This document shows positions 16,558-26,590 of a DNA stretch of 38,878 nucleotides, piece by piece; within the stretch, counting starts at the first letter, position 1; each line of letters opens with the position of its first letter. The notes under the pieces are model-generated. The model ran no database searches and was not told the origin of the DNA. It saw only the letters and a list, made by a program, of their open reading frames with translations. The position numbers and the translations under genes were made by a program. The stretch spans positions 1 to 38,878 of the forward strand of contig CAJXVQ010000004.1 in NCBI GenBank assembly GCA_913060685.1, given 5' to 3'. Origin of the DNA: an uncultured Verrucomicrobiales bacterium. Lineage in GTDB: Bacteria > Verrucomicrobiota > Verrucomicrobiia > Verrucomicrobiales > Akkermansiaceae.

Positions 16558-18030
16558 CTAGAGCAGCGGGCCGGCAAGACGAAAGGCATTCTCGAGAAAT
16601 TTCTGCCACTCCGGGCGTTTCGCCCAGTCGGCCGGGTCGAGCAAATCGGAATCATCGATATAGCTCTGTTGGAGCTGGAAAAGCGCCTCGCCAAATTTTT
16701 GCCCGTACACGAAGGCCGCCACTTCGTAGTTAATCCAAATACTACGCATATCGAGATTCACCGTGCCAAACATAGAAATTCGCCGATCGGCTACGATAGA
16801 CTTGGTGTGCAGCAAACCTTTCCGATAGAGAAAGATCTTCACCCCGCAATCCATTAATTCGTCATAGAATGACCGGCTTGCATAACGGGTGAGCATCGAG
16901 TCCACCTTTTCCGGGACAATCATCGAAACCTTCACCCCGCGCGCGGCGGCCCCACGCATCGCCCGAAGAAGGGAATCATCCGGCACGAAGTACGGCGTCG
17001 TTAGGACTAATTCCTCCCGGGCGGAATTCACCGTCGCCAGCAACATCTGCAAGAGACCGTCTTCAGTTTGACCCGGCCCGGAGGGCACAATCTGCACATC
17101 ACCCTCCCCCTTGGCATCCGTCAACCCCACTCCGGCTTCCTGCGCGATTCCAATCACAGTTTCTCCTGTCTCAAGCACCCAGTCACCAATCATGGTCAGG
17201 GCAAGCGCACTCACCATCGACCCCTCAACCCGAACCATCGCATCCACCCACTCACCCACATTGGCATCCTGTTTGAAAAACTTGGGATCCACCATGTTCA
17301 TACTTCCAGTCCAGGCGACCTCACCATCGATCACCACGATCTTGCGGTGCACCCTGACATCATTGCGCCCCACAATCATCCGCACGAATCCCACCGGCAA
17401 TGCCGGGCACACATTCACCCCCACATCCCGCAGTCGTTGGGGTTGCTCGCTCTTCCACCAGGGAGCGGCACCCAAGGCGTCAATCAAAATCCAACACTTC
17501 ACCCCCCGTTTAGCAGCCCGGATCACCGACTCCAGAACCTCGTCAGCCAGTCCACCGGCATTCCAGATATAAAATTCCATCAACACGCTCCGACGTGCGC
17601 CATTCACATCACTGGCAATGGCCTTCAGGATCTCATCCGTCTCCGAGAACAAAGCTCCGTCGCTGCCACTCAAAGTAGGGAGACCAACGAGCTTGGTCCC
17701 AAGCCGATCCATTTCACGGGCTTCCGGAGGATGTCGTCCCCAATCCACTTCAGTAAGATCCTTGGCGACCAACGCCTCGACAACCTGCCCCGCGGTGGCA
17801 CGCAATCTTACAATTCGCTCGGTCCGCACGCGACCGATTCTCTTTTCGCCAACCAAGGCATAGGCAAGGGCACCCCCAAAAGGAATCCCGGCAATAATGG
17901 ACAACCAAGCCAGCGCCACTCCGGTTGCCGGCCGTCGCATGACCACTCTCACCGACAAGCCAACCACGATCAACAGGTGGGTGGCCATCAGAACAACAGA
18001 TTGCGCGAATTCGTAAATCAGAGAGTCCAT
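16558..18030 (-). CDS. cls: Cardiolipin synthase (phospholipase D superfamily)
   Basis: 490 residues from ATG 18030 (ATG 18078 would add 16 before the membrane segment). Two transmembrane helices lie near residues 8-30 and 38-60. Two HxKxxxxD motifs follow: HRKIVVID starting at His228 and HTKSIVAD starting at His408, each followed by the usual Gly/Ser-Asn-hydrophobic stretch (WTGSMNM, FGTVNLDMRS). The layout is that of bacterial Cls, which condenses phosphatidylglycerol into cardiolipin at the inner membrane. Two small lipoprotein genes on the same strand lie upstream. Confidence 0.95.
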   Translation of the reverse strand: MDSLIYEFAQSVVLMATHLLIVVGLSVRVVMRRPATGVALAWLSIIAGIPFGGALAYALVGEKRIGRVRTERIVRLRATAGQVVEALVAKDLTEVDWGRHPPEAREMDRLGTKLVGLPTLSGSDGALFSETDEILKAIASDVNGARRSVLMEFYIWNAGGLADEVLESVIRAAKRGVKCWILIDALGAAPWWKSEQPQRLRDVGVNVCPALPVGFVRMIVGRNDVRVHRKIVVIDGEVAWTGSMNMVDPKFFKQDANVGEWVDAMVRVEGSMVSALALTMIGDWVLETGETVIGIAQEAGVGLTDAKGEGDVQIVPSGPGQTEDGLLQMLLATVNSAREELVLTTPYFVPDDSLLRAMRGAAARGVKVSMIVPEKVDSMLTRYASRSFYDELMDCGVKIFLYRKGLLHTKSIVADRRISMFGTVNLDMRSIWINYEVAAFVYGQKFGEALFQLQQSYIDDSDLLDPADWAKRPEWQKFLENAFRLAGPLL

Positions 18031-18196
18031 CACAGGTTTATTGCAAGATTGCGACCAGGAAGGAATGGTTTTCGGCAAAGAGTTTCAAGTCACAAGCATC
18101 ATTGAACTTACCCCGGAAACGATCATTCCCTGCCCCCTCCCGGACCCGGAAAAGCTCCTTCCCTTTCATGACCGTTCCCCGAAAAAATCCACCCGC

Positions 18197-18472
18197 CTAT
18201 CGATAAGTCCGGCTGGGATCCTTGGTCCGAATGATTGGAACCCCCTGTTTCATTTTATTCCCCGACATGATGGCACCCAGAATGGCACCGGCAATCATGG
18301 CCTCCCCCTGCCCTATTCCCGAGACATTATTTCCAATGATCGCACCCAATCCTCCTCCTACAACCGCTCCCCGTTGATGGGCGGACCTGATGTTTGGGTC
18401 GGATGAACATGAGTTCAATAGCAGAGTGCCGATCAATGCAATTGCAGCGAAAGGGGTTCGAAAAAATTTCAT
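18197..18472 (-). CDS. Small glycine-zipper lipoprotein
   Basis: 91 residues. The lipobox LNSC puts the lipidated Cys at residue 22. The mature part holds repeated small-residue patterns (RGAVVGGGLGAIIGNN, GAILGAIMSGNK), the glycine-zipper type found in SlyB/OsmB-like envelope lipoproteins. Such helices pair within or against the outer membrane. Exact function unknown. The spacing of 21 bp from the upstream EF-hand lipoprotein gene suggests cotranscription. Confidence 0.85.
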   Translation of the reverse strand: MKFFRTPFAAIALIGTLLLNSCSSDPNIRSAHQRGAVVGGGLGAIIGNNVSGIGQGEAMIAGAILGAIMSGNKMKQGVPIIRTKDPSRTYR

Positions 18473-18493
18473 AAGTTTATCGGGATAATTCTC

Positions 18494-18901
18494 TCAATTG
18501 CCAGACGCGGCCAGAATTTTCTTGGCTTCAACAGCAGACACAAAACCATCATTATTGGGATCCAATTGAGCCAAAGCCCTGTCAAACATACCTGATGAGT
18601 CAGCGTAATCTTGAAACTCCTTAAGATCGATGATCTTGTCCCCGTTGGTGTCTCTTACCGCATAGAGATCTGTCGAACTATTGGGATTCACTTGCACCCA
18701 CTCGGCAGCAGTGACTCGACCGTCATTGTTATGATCCTCTTTCTCAAAAATCGCCTCCACGAGGCGGTCTTCAATTTCCTCGGTGGTGACCCTATTATCG
18801 TGGTTTAAGTCTGCCCGGGAAAACTCACTTTTTCCCGCACAGGAGGTCAGGCCCCAAACCCCACCCAAAAGGAGAGCCGCAAGGCGCAAATGTCGCTTCA
18901 T
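18494..18901 (-). CDS. EF-hand lipoprotein with four calcium loops
   Basis: 135 residues. The lipobox LTSC places the lipidated Cys at residue 21. Four EF-hand loops follow: DLNHDNRVTTEE, DHNNDGRVTAAE, DTNGDKIIDLKE and DPNNDGFVSAVE. Each has Asp at loop position 1, Asp or Asn at 3, Asp at 5 and Glu at 12, except where noted by sequence, so calcium binding is likely. The arrangement is that of bacterial calerythrin-like secreted EF-hand proteins. A role in calcium-dependent envelope organisation or sensing is inference. It lies 21 bp upstream of the glycine-zipper gene on the same strand. Confidence 0.92.
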   Translation of the reverse strand: MKRHLRLAALLLGGVWGLTSCAGKSEFSRADLNHDNRVTTEEIEDRLVEAIFEKEDHNNDGRVTAAEWVQVNPNSSTDLYAVRDTNGDKIIDLKEFQDYADSSGMFDRALAQLDPNNDGFVSAVEAKKILAASGN

Positions 18902-19100
18902 GGAAGATGGTTAACATCAAATAAAACGCGAGTCGAGAGCCGGATTATTATCCGTGAAAAGCGAGCATCGATCCATGGAAGGTCGTCCATAAAAAGACAA
19001 TGACACGAGACAGCACACAGGTTTCACGGCATCTGGATACGAAAGTTCGATTCAATCAGTCCCTATCACCACCGTCATCCGAAAATGAGACGGATGGGAT

Positions 19101-19129
19101 TCCTTCCCGGCCTGTGGAGCCAGGAAGGA
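19101..19129 (-). terminator. Possible stem-loop terminator after katG
   Basis: TCCTTCC (19101-19107) pairs with GGAAGGA (19123-19129). An inner GGC/GCC extends the stem across one mismatch. It lies 23-51 bp downstream of the katG stop. No U-tract follows on the minus strand, so intrinsic termination is uncertain. Confidence 0.35.
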
Positions 19130-19151
19130 TCATCAATTTATGCTCCAGGGC

Positions 19152-21389
<2,238 letters not shown>

Positions 21390-21487
21390 CTAGCAGGGAT
21401 CATTCGGGGTTTCAGAAGTCTTGTCCATCAGCAAATATCAGCCGAACTCCTGAGTAATAAGCCCGCCTAATACCTCGGAATCACAAC

Positions 21488-21521
21488 AAAAAAACGGTCG
21501 AGACCCTCGGGTCCCGACCGT
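21488..21521 (-). terminator. Rho-independent terminator after the CIA30-fasciclin gene
   Basis: On the minus strand, a 12-bp stem (one G-U pair), spanning 21494-21521 with a CGAG tetraloop, is followed at once by seven U residues (21494-21488). It sits 20 bp past the stop codon at 21542. This is a textbook intrinsic terminator. Confidence 0.93.
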
Positions 21522-21541
21522 CTCAAGAAGAATCTTAAAAT

Positions 21542-23248
21542 TCAGCTTCCTGAGAGAGCCGAATAGACTTGGTCAAGTCCGCTCCGGAGAAGCCACGCAC
21601 GCTCGGCGTCGTCCTTAATTTTTTCCGTCCGCTCGACCAACTCACGAACAGCCTTGCCAACCTTCGGGTTAACTGTCGAGTCTTTGGAAATTGCCACCAT
21701 GCAGTCGCGATAAATCATGGCGCACTTACCAGGATCTCCCTCGTTGAAGACGGGGACGCCCTTGTCGATCGCATCCTCGATGAGCTCAAGGGGTGACTTT
21801 TTGGGAGCCGCTACCGTTTTCTTGGCGTCACTTTCGGTCTTGGGCAGAAGCACAGCGTCGATGACATGGATGACTCCATTGTCGCAAACAATATCAGTCT
21901 TCACGATGGTCGCCCCATTCACTTTAAAAACTCCATCAACAATTCCAAACTCCAGAGTTCCCCCGCTAAGAGACCTGGCCTTTTTGGCATTCAAGGCATC
22001 ACCAGCAGAGATTTTCCCAGACACGGCATGAAGACTCAGGATAGCGATCAGCTTATCCCGGTTTTCCGGCTTCAGAAGAGATTCAACAGTTCCCTTTGGC
22101 AACGCCGCGAAAGCCTCGTCAGTCGGAGCGAAAACAGTGACCGGCTGATCTCCTGAAAGAGCGTCGCCCAAGCCAGCGGCCTCGGCGGCTGCAAGCAGGG
22201 TCTTGAAACTCCCAGCTCTCTTCGCAACGCTCGCAATATCATTTGCGGGCTTGGGCGGGAGAATCACCGAGTCAATAACATGGATGACTCCGTTTGAGCA
22301 CTGGATGTCAGCATCAAGAATCGCAGCATCATTGACACGGACCTTCCCATCACTAAAGCCAATTTTGACTTCCGATCCCTGAACGGTCTTCGCCTGTTTT
22401 GCAGAAAGAGCTCCGGCCAGATTCACTGATCCGGACAACACATGGTAAGTTAAAACAGCCTGAAGTTTCTCCCGGTTTTCCGGCTTCAAAAGAGTAGCGA
22501 CCGTTTCCTTGGGAAGCTTGGAAAATGCTTTATCAGTCGGTGCGAAAACCGTAAATGGACCTTTGCCCTGCAAAGTCTCAACGAGCTTCGCCTCGGTCAA
22601 TGCCGTAGCGAGCGTGCCAAATCGTCCGTCAGCAAGAGCCACTGAAACAATGTCTTTGGACCCGGACTTGGCTCCGTAGGTGCGAATCCAATCGACCTGC
22701 AATTCGAAAGGCCCCGCCTTCTTATCGCCAAGGAGAAGCCCAATCCTCCGGATCTTCCCGGGGTTGAACGTCTCTTTCTTCAAGCTCATCCCGCGGAAAC
22801 TCCCCGAGAACTCATTAAAAGGCACTTTGATCTCGATCCACTCGTCCTGCTTGGTTTTGAAATCTGATTTGAAGGAAATCTCCATCCCACGAAAACGGGC
22901 ATCGGTGCTGAATCGCATTTGATAGGTGCGACCGTCGCCCTTTACTCTGGCCACCAAACCCTCGGCACCACTGAGATCCAATTTGAGATCCCCACTCCGC
23001 AGGGAGGAAAATCCCCCGTTGTTTTCAAGTGAGAGCTTCCCGTTAAAATTCAAGACCCCGTCTTTCGAAATCTGAATCTTTCCCTTGGAGAGTCCCCCCA
23101 TGACCCCGTCGTCAACCACGCGCCATCCGAGCGTGTCTTTCTCCTCGGGGGTGAATTCGGCAACTGAGTTTTTTTCCGCGAAAGCAGCGAGGGAACTAAG
23201 CGACAAGCAGGCTGCCGTCCAAATGGTTTTCTTCAAAGGGTATTTCAT
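21542..23248 (-). CDS. Secreted protein with CIA30 domain and two fasciclin (FAS1) domains
   Basis: 568 residues with a signal peptide ending AAFAEKN. Residues about 30-190 match the CIA30 fold: GWRVVDDGVMGGLSKG and a late VDWIRTYG. Two FAS1 domains follow, about 197-335 and 337-470. Each has the paired signatures FTVFAPTDKAF / VTVFAPTDEAF and NGVIHVIDSVILP / NGVIHVIDAVLLP. A linker of Lys/Ala/Pro precedes a C-terminal helical domain of about 90 residues. FAS1 domains mediate adhesion; CIA30 in mitochondria assists complex I assembly but in bacteria its role is unclear and sugar binding is one idea. The two FAS1 copies are similar enough to suggest an internal duplication. It ends at the terminator at 21488. 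Confidence 0.95.
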   Translation of the reverse strand: MKYPLKKTIWTAACLSLSSLAAFAEKNSVAEFTPEEKDTLGWRVVDDGVMGGLSKGKIQISKDGVLNFNGKLSLENNGGFSSLRSGDLKLDLSGAEGLVARVKGDGRTYQMRFSTDARFRGMEISFKSDFKTKQDEWIEIKVPFNEFSGSFRGMSLKKETFNPGKIRRIGLLLGDKKAGPFELQVDWIRTYGAKSGSKDIVSVALADGRFGTLATALTEAKLVETLQGKGPFTVFAPTDKAFSKLPKETVATLLKPENREKLQAVLTYHVLSGSVNLAGALSAKQAKTVQGSEVKIGFSDGKVRVNDAAILDADIQCSNGVIHVIDSVILPPKPANDIASVAKRAGSFKTLLAAAEAAGLGDALSGDQPVTVFAPTDEAFAALPKGTVESLLKPENRDKLIAILSLHAVSGKISAGDALNAKKARSLSGGTLEFGIVDGVFKVNGATIVKTDIVCDNGVIHVIDAVLLPKTESDAKKTVAAPKKSPLELIEDAIDKGVPVFNEGDPGKCAMIYRDCMVAISKDSTVNPKVGKAVRELVERTEKIKDDAERAWLLRSGLDQVYSALSGS

Positions 23249-23326
23249 GACACGCCAACAACGCCTCGGAAATTAGCGTGTCAAAGGAAATTTTAGCACA
23301 GGCTGAAAAGGCCTCTTCCCGAAGCG

Positions 23327-23644
23327 CTATCGATCGGAAAGCTCGCCCAGATAATGCTGCAAGTCCTCTTCCTCCTCCTTCGACAGACCCGCCAGATCGG
23401 CCATGGTATCGATGTGACCTTGCCATTCCGAAAACGTCACCGTATCCGGCAAGCGATGTTCATGACATTCGGAGCAATGCGTCATGTAGACTCCATAGCC
23501 ACGCTTCAATACAGGCAACGGCTTTCCACTCACACGGGCATTGGCTTCGGTCGGGGCCGGAGTGGCCACTTCACGGATCGACGATTGACAGGAAATAAAA
23601 GCGGCCACACATCCCAACACGACCACCCAACTCAACGATTTCAT
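23327..23644 (-). CDS. Small c-type cytochrome lipoprotein
   Basis: 105 residues. The hydrophobic N-terminus ends AAFISC, a lipobox-like site, so the protein is likely anchored in the outer leaflet or inner membrane. A single haem motif CSECH lies near residues 57-61. A Met about 19 residues later (IDTMADL) is the candidate sixth ligand. The C-terminal LSKEEEEDLQHYLGEL helix is typical of class I cytochromes. It is an electron carrier; its partner is not evident. The gene lies 78 bp upstream of the CIA30-fasciclin gene on the same strand. Confidence 0.9.
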   Translation of the reverse strand: MKSLSWVVVLGCVAAFISCQSSIREVATPAPTEANARVSGKPLPVLKRGYGVYMTHCSECHEHRLPDTVTFSEWQGHIDTMADLAGLSKEEEEDLQHYLGELSDR

Positions 23645-24154
23645 GCCGGATCAAACCATATCGAGCAGCACCTAGGCGAGGATTTTCAGGACGAAATCAA
23701 GACTCCCCCACCCGGAAAACTCATAGCACTCCCGCATCATGCAAACAATTCTCCCGCTTCCGTATGACCGCGTGATTCGTCACCGCGCTTGTCTTTCTTT
23801 CCCTGCCACTTTTCGTAAACACCAAGCCGAACATCATCGTCGCCTTCGCGAATCTCGCCAAAAACCGAACCGAATAAAACGAACTCGCCGGGAAAAAATC
23901 TCCCAAGGTTGCCGAACTCAAAACTCTCTGGAAAATATGGGCTCAATCCCACCAAGCCCCGCTCTATCCGGCACCCAAAAAGAGAAAATAGAAATCTAAA
24001 AAGGCCTCATGATCGGGAGGGGGTATCGCCCAAAATCACTTCATTGCGAGAATCCCTCCAATCAGTTAAAAGGCACATTTTCATGGATGGTGGATCAGTT
24101 GGAATCCAAATCACAGGCCACCATCCCGACCCTCATCTCTGAGAGCCCCAAAAA
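23645..24154. other. Intergenic stretch without a convincing gene
   Basis: 510 bp between the cytochrome start and the HtrA-like stop. Three overlapping short ORFs on both strands (about 23721-23999) have no homology signal, signal peptide or plausible ribosome-binding site, and are treated as chance. No tRNA-like fold was found. It should contain the cytochrome promoter. The only structure noticed is the stem-loop at 24085-24126. Confidence 0.6.
24085..24126 (-). terminator. Perfect 9-bp inverted repeat downstream of the HtrA-like gene
   Basis: GGATGGTGG (24085-24093) pairs with CCACCATCC (24118-24126), and a smaller TTGG-AAT-CCAA hairpin sits inside the loop. It begins 29 bp past the stop at 24155 on the minus strand. 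No U-tract follows, so it may mark a transcript end or a processing site instead of an intrinsic terminator. Confidence 0.4.
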
Positions 24155-26440
24155 TTAGCGCTCCGCTTTCTCAAGCTTATCGAGACGCTTCTCAATCTGT
24201 TTCAGGCTCGCTCGGATCGCCTTGATCGCCTCCAGATTTCCACTGCTCTTACCCTTCTTCTCCGCCATCTTTTTCTGGAGTTCGGGCGCACCCTTGATCT
24301 TCAACATCTCCATGACCTCATCCGCCGGAATTGCGTAAGTCTTAATTCGACCCGAGCGCGAGACATTGATCCCGACACATCTTCCATTGAGATCAAAAAG
24401 CGGACCACCGCACATCTCGGGAAGAAGCGGGATGTCATGCTGAATGACATCCGGGTAGCCGCCGGTCACCTCTGACAATGGTCCGAGAGAGAGCTTCATT
24501 CGAGGATCATTTTGAACAGTGTCACGCATCGCACGCTCCTTCAAAGTCACCGTTGCTTTCGATGATTTCCCCTCACGTAAATACCCCACCTCCAATTTGG
24601 CACCAGCCGCACGACCACGGATGAGAGTCCCGAAGGCAATCGGGTCCTCAACCTCCTTGCCATCAAATCGAGTGATGACATCGCCATCACGTAACCCTCC
24701 CTCCGCCGCAGCTCCGCCAGGAACGATCCTGACGATCAAGACGCCACCTTCAGCCTCACCCGCCTGAATCCCGATGAAGCCAACTTTCGCCATCGCCCTC
24801 CCGGACACGCTAAGAAGGCCAATCCCAAGCGGCTCATTTTCCAGACCACTGGCTGTCAAAATCGAGCCCAATTCAGGCTCTTTCGGCTGAAACCGAACCG
24901 GACGGAGTTTCTCGGCGTCGATTTTCAGAAGAGCCAAATCACGTTGGGGAAAGCGCTTGATTACCTTTGCCAAATAAGTCTCCTCGCCCAGTTTCACTTC
25001 TATCTTTTCCCCGGCAGTTTCGGTATTCTTGGTGAGAATACGCCCGTTCGCTGAGATCACCGTGCCCAAAGCCGCCGGCTTGCCATCGACCATGATCAAA
25101 GCCGTCACACCCGGATTCTTGGTCATGACCGGCTTCAATGCTTTGAGCGAAGAAGCGAAGAACGGATCCGGACCGCCAGAAAACATTCCTTCCATCCCTC
25201 CACGCTTCTGCAGTTCTTCCATCAACTTTTCCATGCCACCCAACTCTTCGACCAACTCTGGGGTCATTTCAAGCCGTCCCCCATTTTGAGCGGCATCCTT
25301 GAGAAGCTGTTCGAGAGTGGGCTTCTCCTCCTTTTCCTTGGGCTTCTCTTTCTTCTGCTCAGGTTTTTCCTTCTTTGGCTCAGCCTTTTCAGCAGGAGAT
25401 TCCGACCCCTTCATGAAATCCCGATAACGAACGAGTTTCACCTTCGCCGTGCTTTCTTCACCATCCCGCTGGTAATCAACTTTGACCTCATCGCCGGCTT
25501 TCTTCGCCTTGACCAACTTGATCATTTGCTCGACTGATTTGACCTCCTTACCATTGATCTTCCGAATGAGATCTCCCTTCTGCAGCCCTGCCTTTTCGGC
25601 CGGCGAACTGGCTACGACACCGTCCACCAATACGCCTCCTTCAGTCTCGGCCAACTGAACCCCAAGCATCGGCTGATCCGGTGACGGCTCTACCTTCCGC
25701 TTACTATTGAAACGAGCCCCGGAAGTCTCTCCACTTTTTAGCTTCTCCCACTGATCAAGGAAAACATCGATGGGAACATGACGATTCTGACTCAATTCCC
25801 TGCCGATATTTGAATGAATTCCAATGACCCGGCCCTGGACATCAAAAAGCGGCCCGCCCGAGTCACCCCCGACCACCGCAGTGTCAGTCACCACAAAATT
25901 TCGACTGGCATGAACCCGCCCCAGCCTGACCGGCGGCTTCCGCATCGGATCGAATCCACCGGCGTGACCCAGTGCCACCGTCCATTGGTTTTGCTTCAAC
26001 CTCTTACTCTGGCCAAGCTCCACGAAGGGATATTTCCCGGGCTCACTGATCTTCACCATCGCCGCGTCCCGATCATAGTCGGCGCCTAAAATCTCTCCCG
26101 TCTTCCGGGTTCCGTCCGGAAATATGACCACAACACCGTCTGTCATACTCGATGTCACATGCGCTGCGGTCAGAATCAATCCGTCCTCACTCACCACCAC
26201 ACCACTGCCGGAACCCCGCCCGTTTTTGGCCACCAAGCACACCGTTGCCGGCTGGGCCCGCTTCGACAAAGCGACAATCTGGCGATTCAGTTTTTGCAGA
26301 TCCTTAAACCCCTTCACATTTGGAGCCATTCCGGCTTCGGCCGCCTTGACAGGAGCCTCTTTTGCTTGAGCTGAGACAGGCAATCCGGACAACGAAAGCG
26401 AAGCCAGAAGGGTGAAAATAAGAGTGCGAGGTTTTTTCAT
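24155..26440 (-). CDS. Two-domain HtrA/trypsin-like protease with degenerate, PDZ-split second domain
   Basis: 761 residues with a signal peptide ending VSAQAKE. First protease domain: His94 (LTAAHV), Asp125 (DRDAAMVKI), Ser194 (GGDSGGPLFD), so it is active in principle. PDZ1 spans about 258-338, then a Lys/Glu/Pro linker (350-375) and a Gly/Met-rich helix. A second trypsin-like domain starts about 430. There Thr473 takes the His position (ILTKNTETA), Asp501 is kept (QRDLALLKI) and Cys677 takes the Ser position (EMCGGPLFD). A second PDZ (about 553-635) is inserted between the two halves of this second domain, before the Cys677 loop. A C-terminal coiled coil (about 730-760) may oligomerise it. 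HtrA proteins handle misfolded envelope proteins; the second domain probably acts as a scaffold or regulatory pseudoenzyme. Confidence 0.93.
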   Translation of the reverse strand: MKKPRTLIFTLLASLSLSGLPVSAQAKEAPVKAAEAGMAPNVKGFKDLQKLNRQIVALSKRAQPATVCLVAKNGRGSGSGVVVSEDGLILTAAHVTSSMTDGVVVIFPDGTRKTGEILGADYDRDAAMVKISEPGKYPFVELGQSKRLKQNQWTVALGHAGGFDPMRKPPVRLGRVHASRNFVVTDTAVVGGDSGGPLFDVQGRVIGIHSNIGRELSQNRHVPIDVFLDQWEKLKSGETSGARFNSKRKVEPSPDQPMLGVQLAETEGGVLVDGVVASSPAEKAGLQKGDLIRKINGKEVKSVEQMIKLVKAKKAGDEVKVDYQRDGEESTAKVKLVRYRDFMKGSESPAEKAEPKKEKPEQKKEKPKEKEEKPTLEQLLKDAAQNGGRLEMTPELVEELGGMEKLMEELQKRGGMEGMFSGGPDPFFASSLKALKPVMTKNPGVTALIMVDGKPAALGTVISANGRILTKNTETAGEKIEVKLGEETYLAKVIKRFPQRDLALLKIDAEKLRPVRFQPKEPELGSILTASGLENEPLGIGLLSVSGRAMAKVGFIGIQAGEAEGGVLIVRIVPGGAAAEGGLRDGDVITRFDGKEVEDPIAFGTLIRGRAAGAKLEVGYLREGKSSKATVTLKERAMRDTVQNDPRMKLSLGPLSEVTGGYPDVIQHDIPLLPEMCGGPLFDLNGRCVGINVSRSGRIKTYAIPADEVMEMLKIKGAPELQKKMAEKKGKSSGNLEAIKAIRASLKQIEKRLDKLEKAER

Positions 26441-26590
26441 ACGATAAAGGCGTTTCTCCCTGTAGAGCGATTAGGCTAAGGAATTTGTGTGAAGATCCAT
26501 CATTCTTCACTCCTGTCAACCAGCCCCCGGGGATCTGTAATCGCTTCTATTGCGACAAAAGAAGACGAGAAAAGTGATTTACAAATGAAA

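Noticed and set aside
17068-18105. Long + strand ORF (345 codons), rich in His and Pro
   Set aside because: It lies antisense to cardiolipin synthase, whose HKD motifs are intact.
19048-19070. tRNA T-loop-like GTTCGATTC
   Set aside because: No flanking stem, acceptor or anticodon arm could be drawn.
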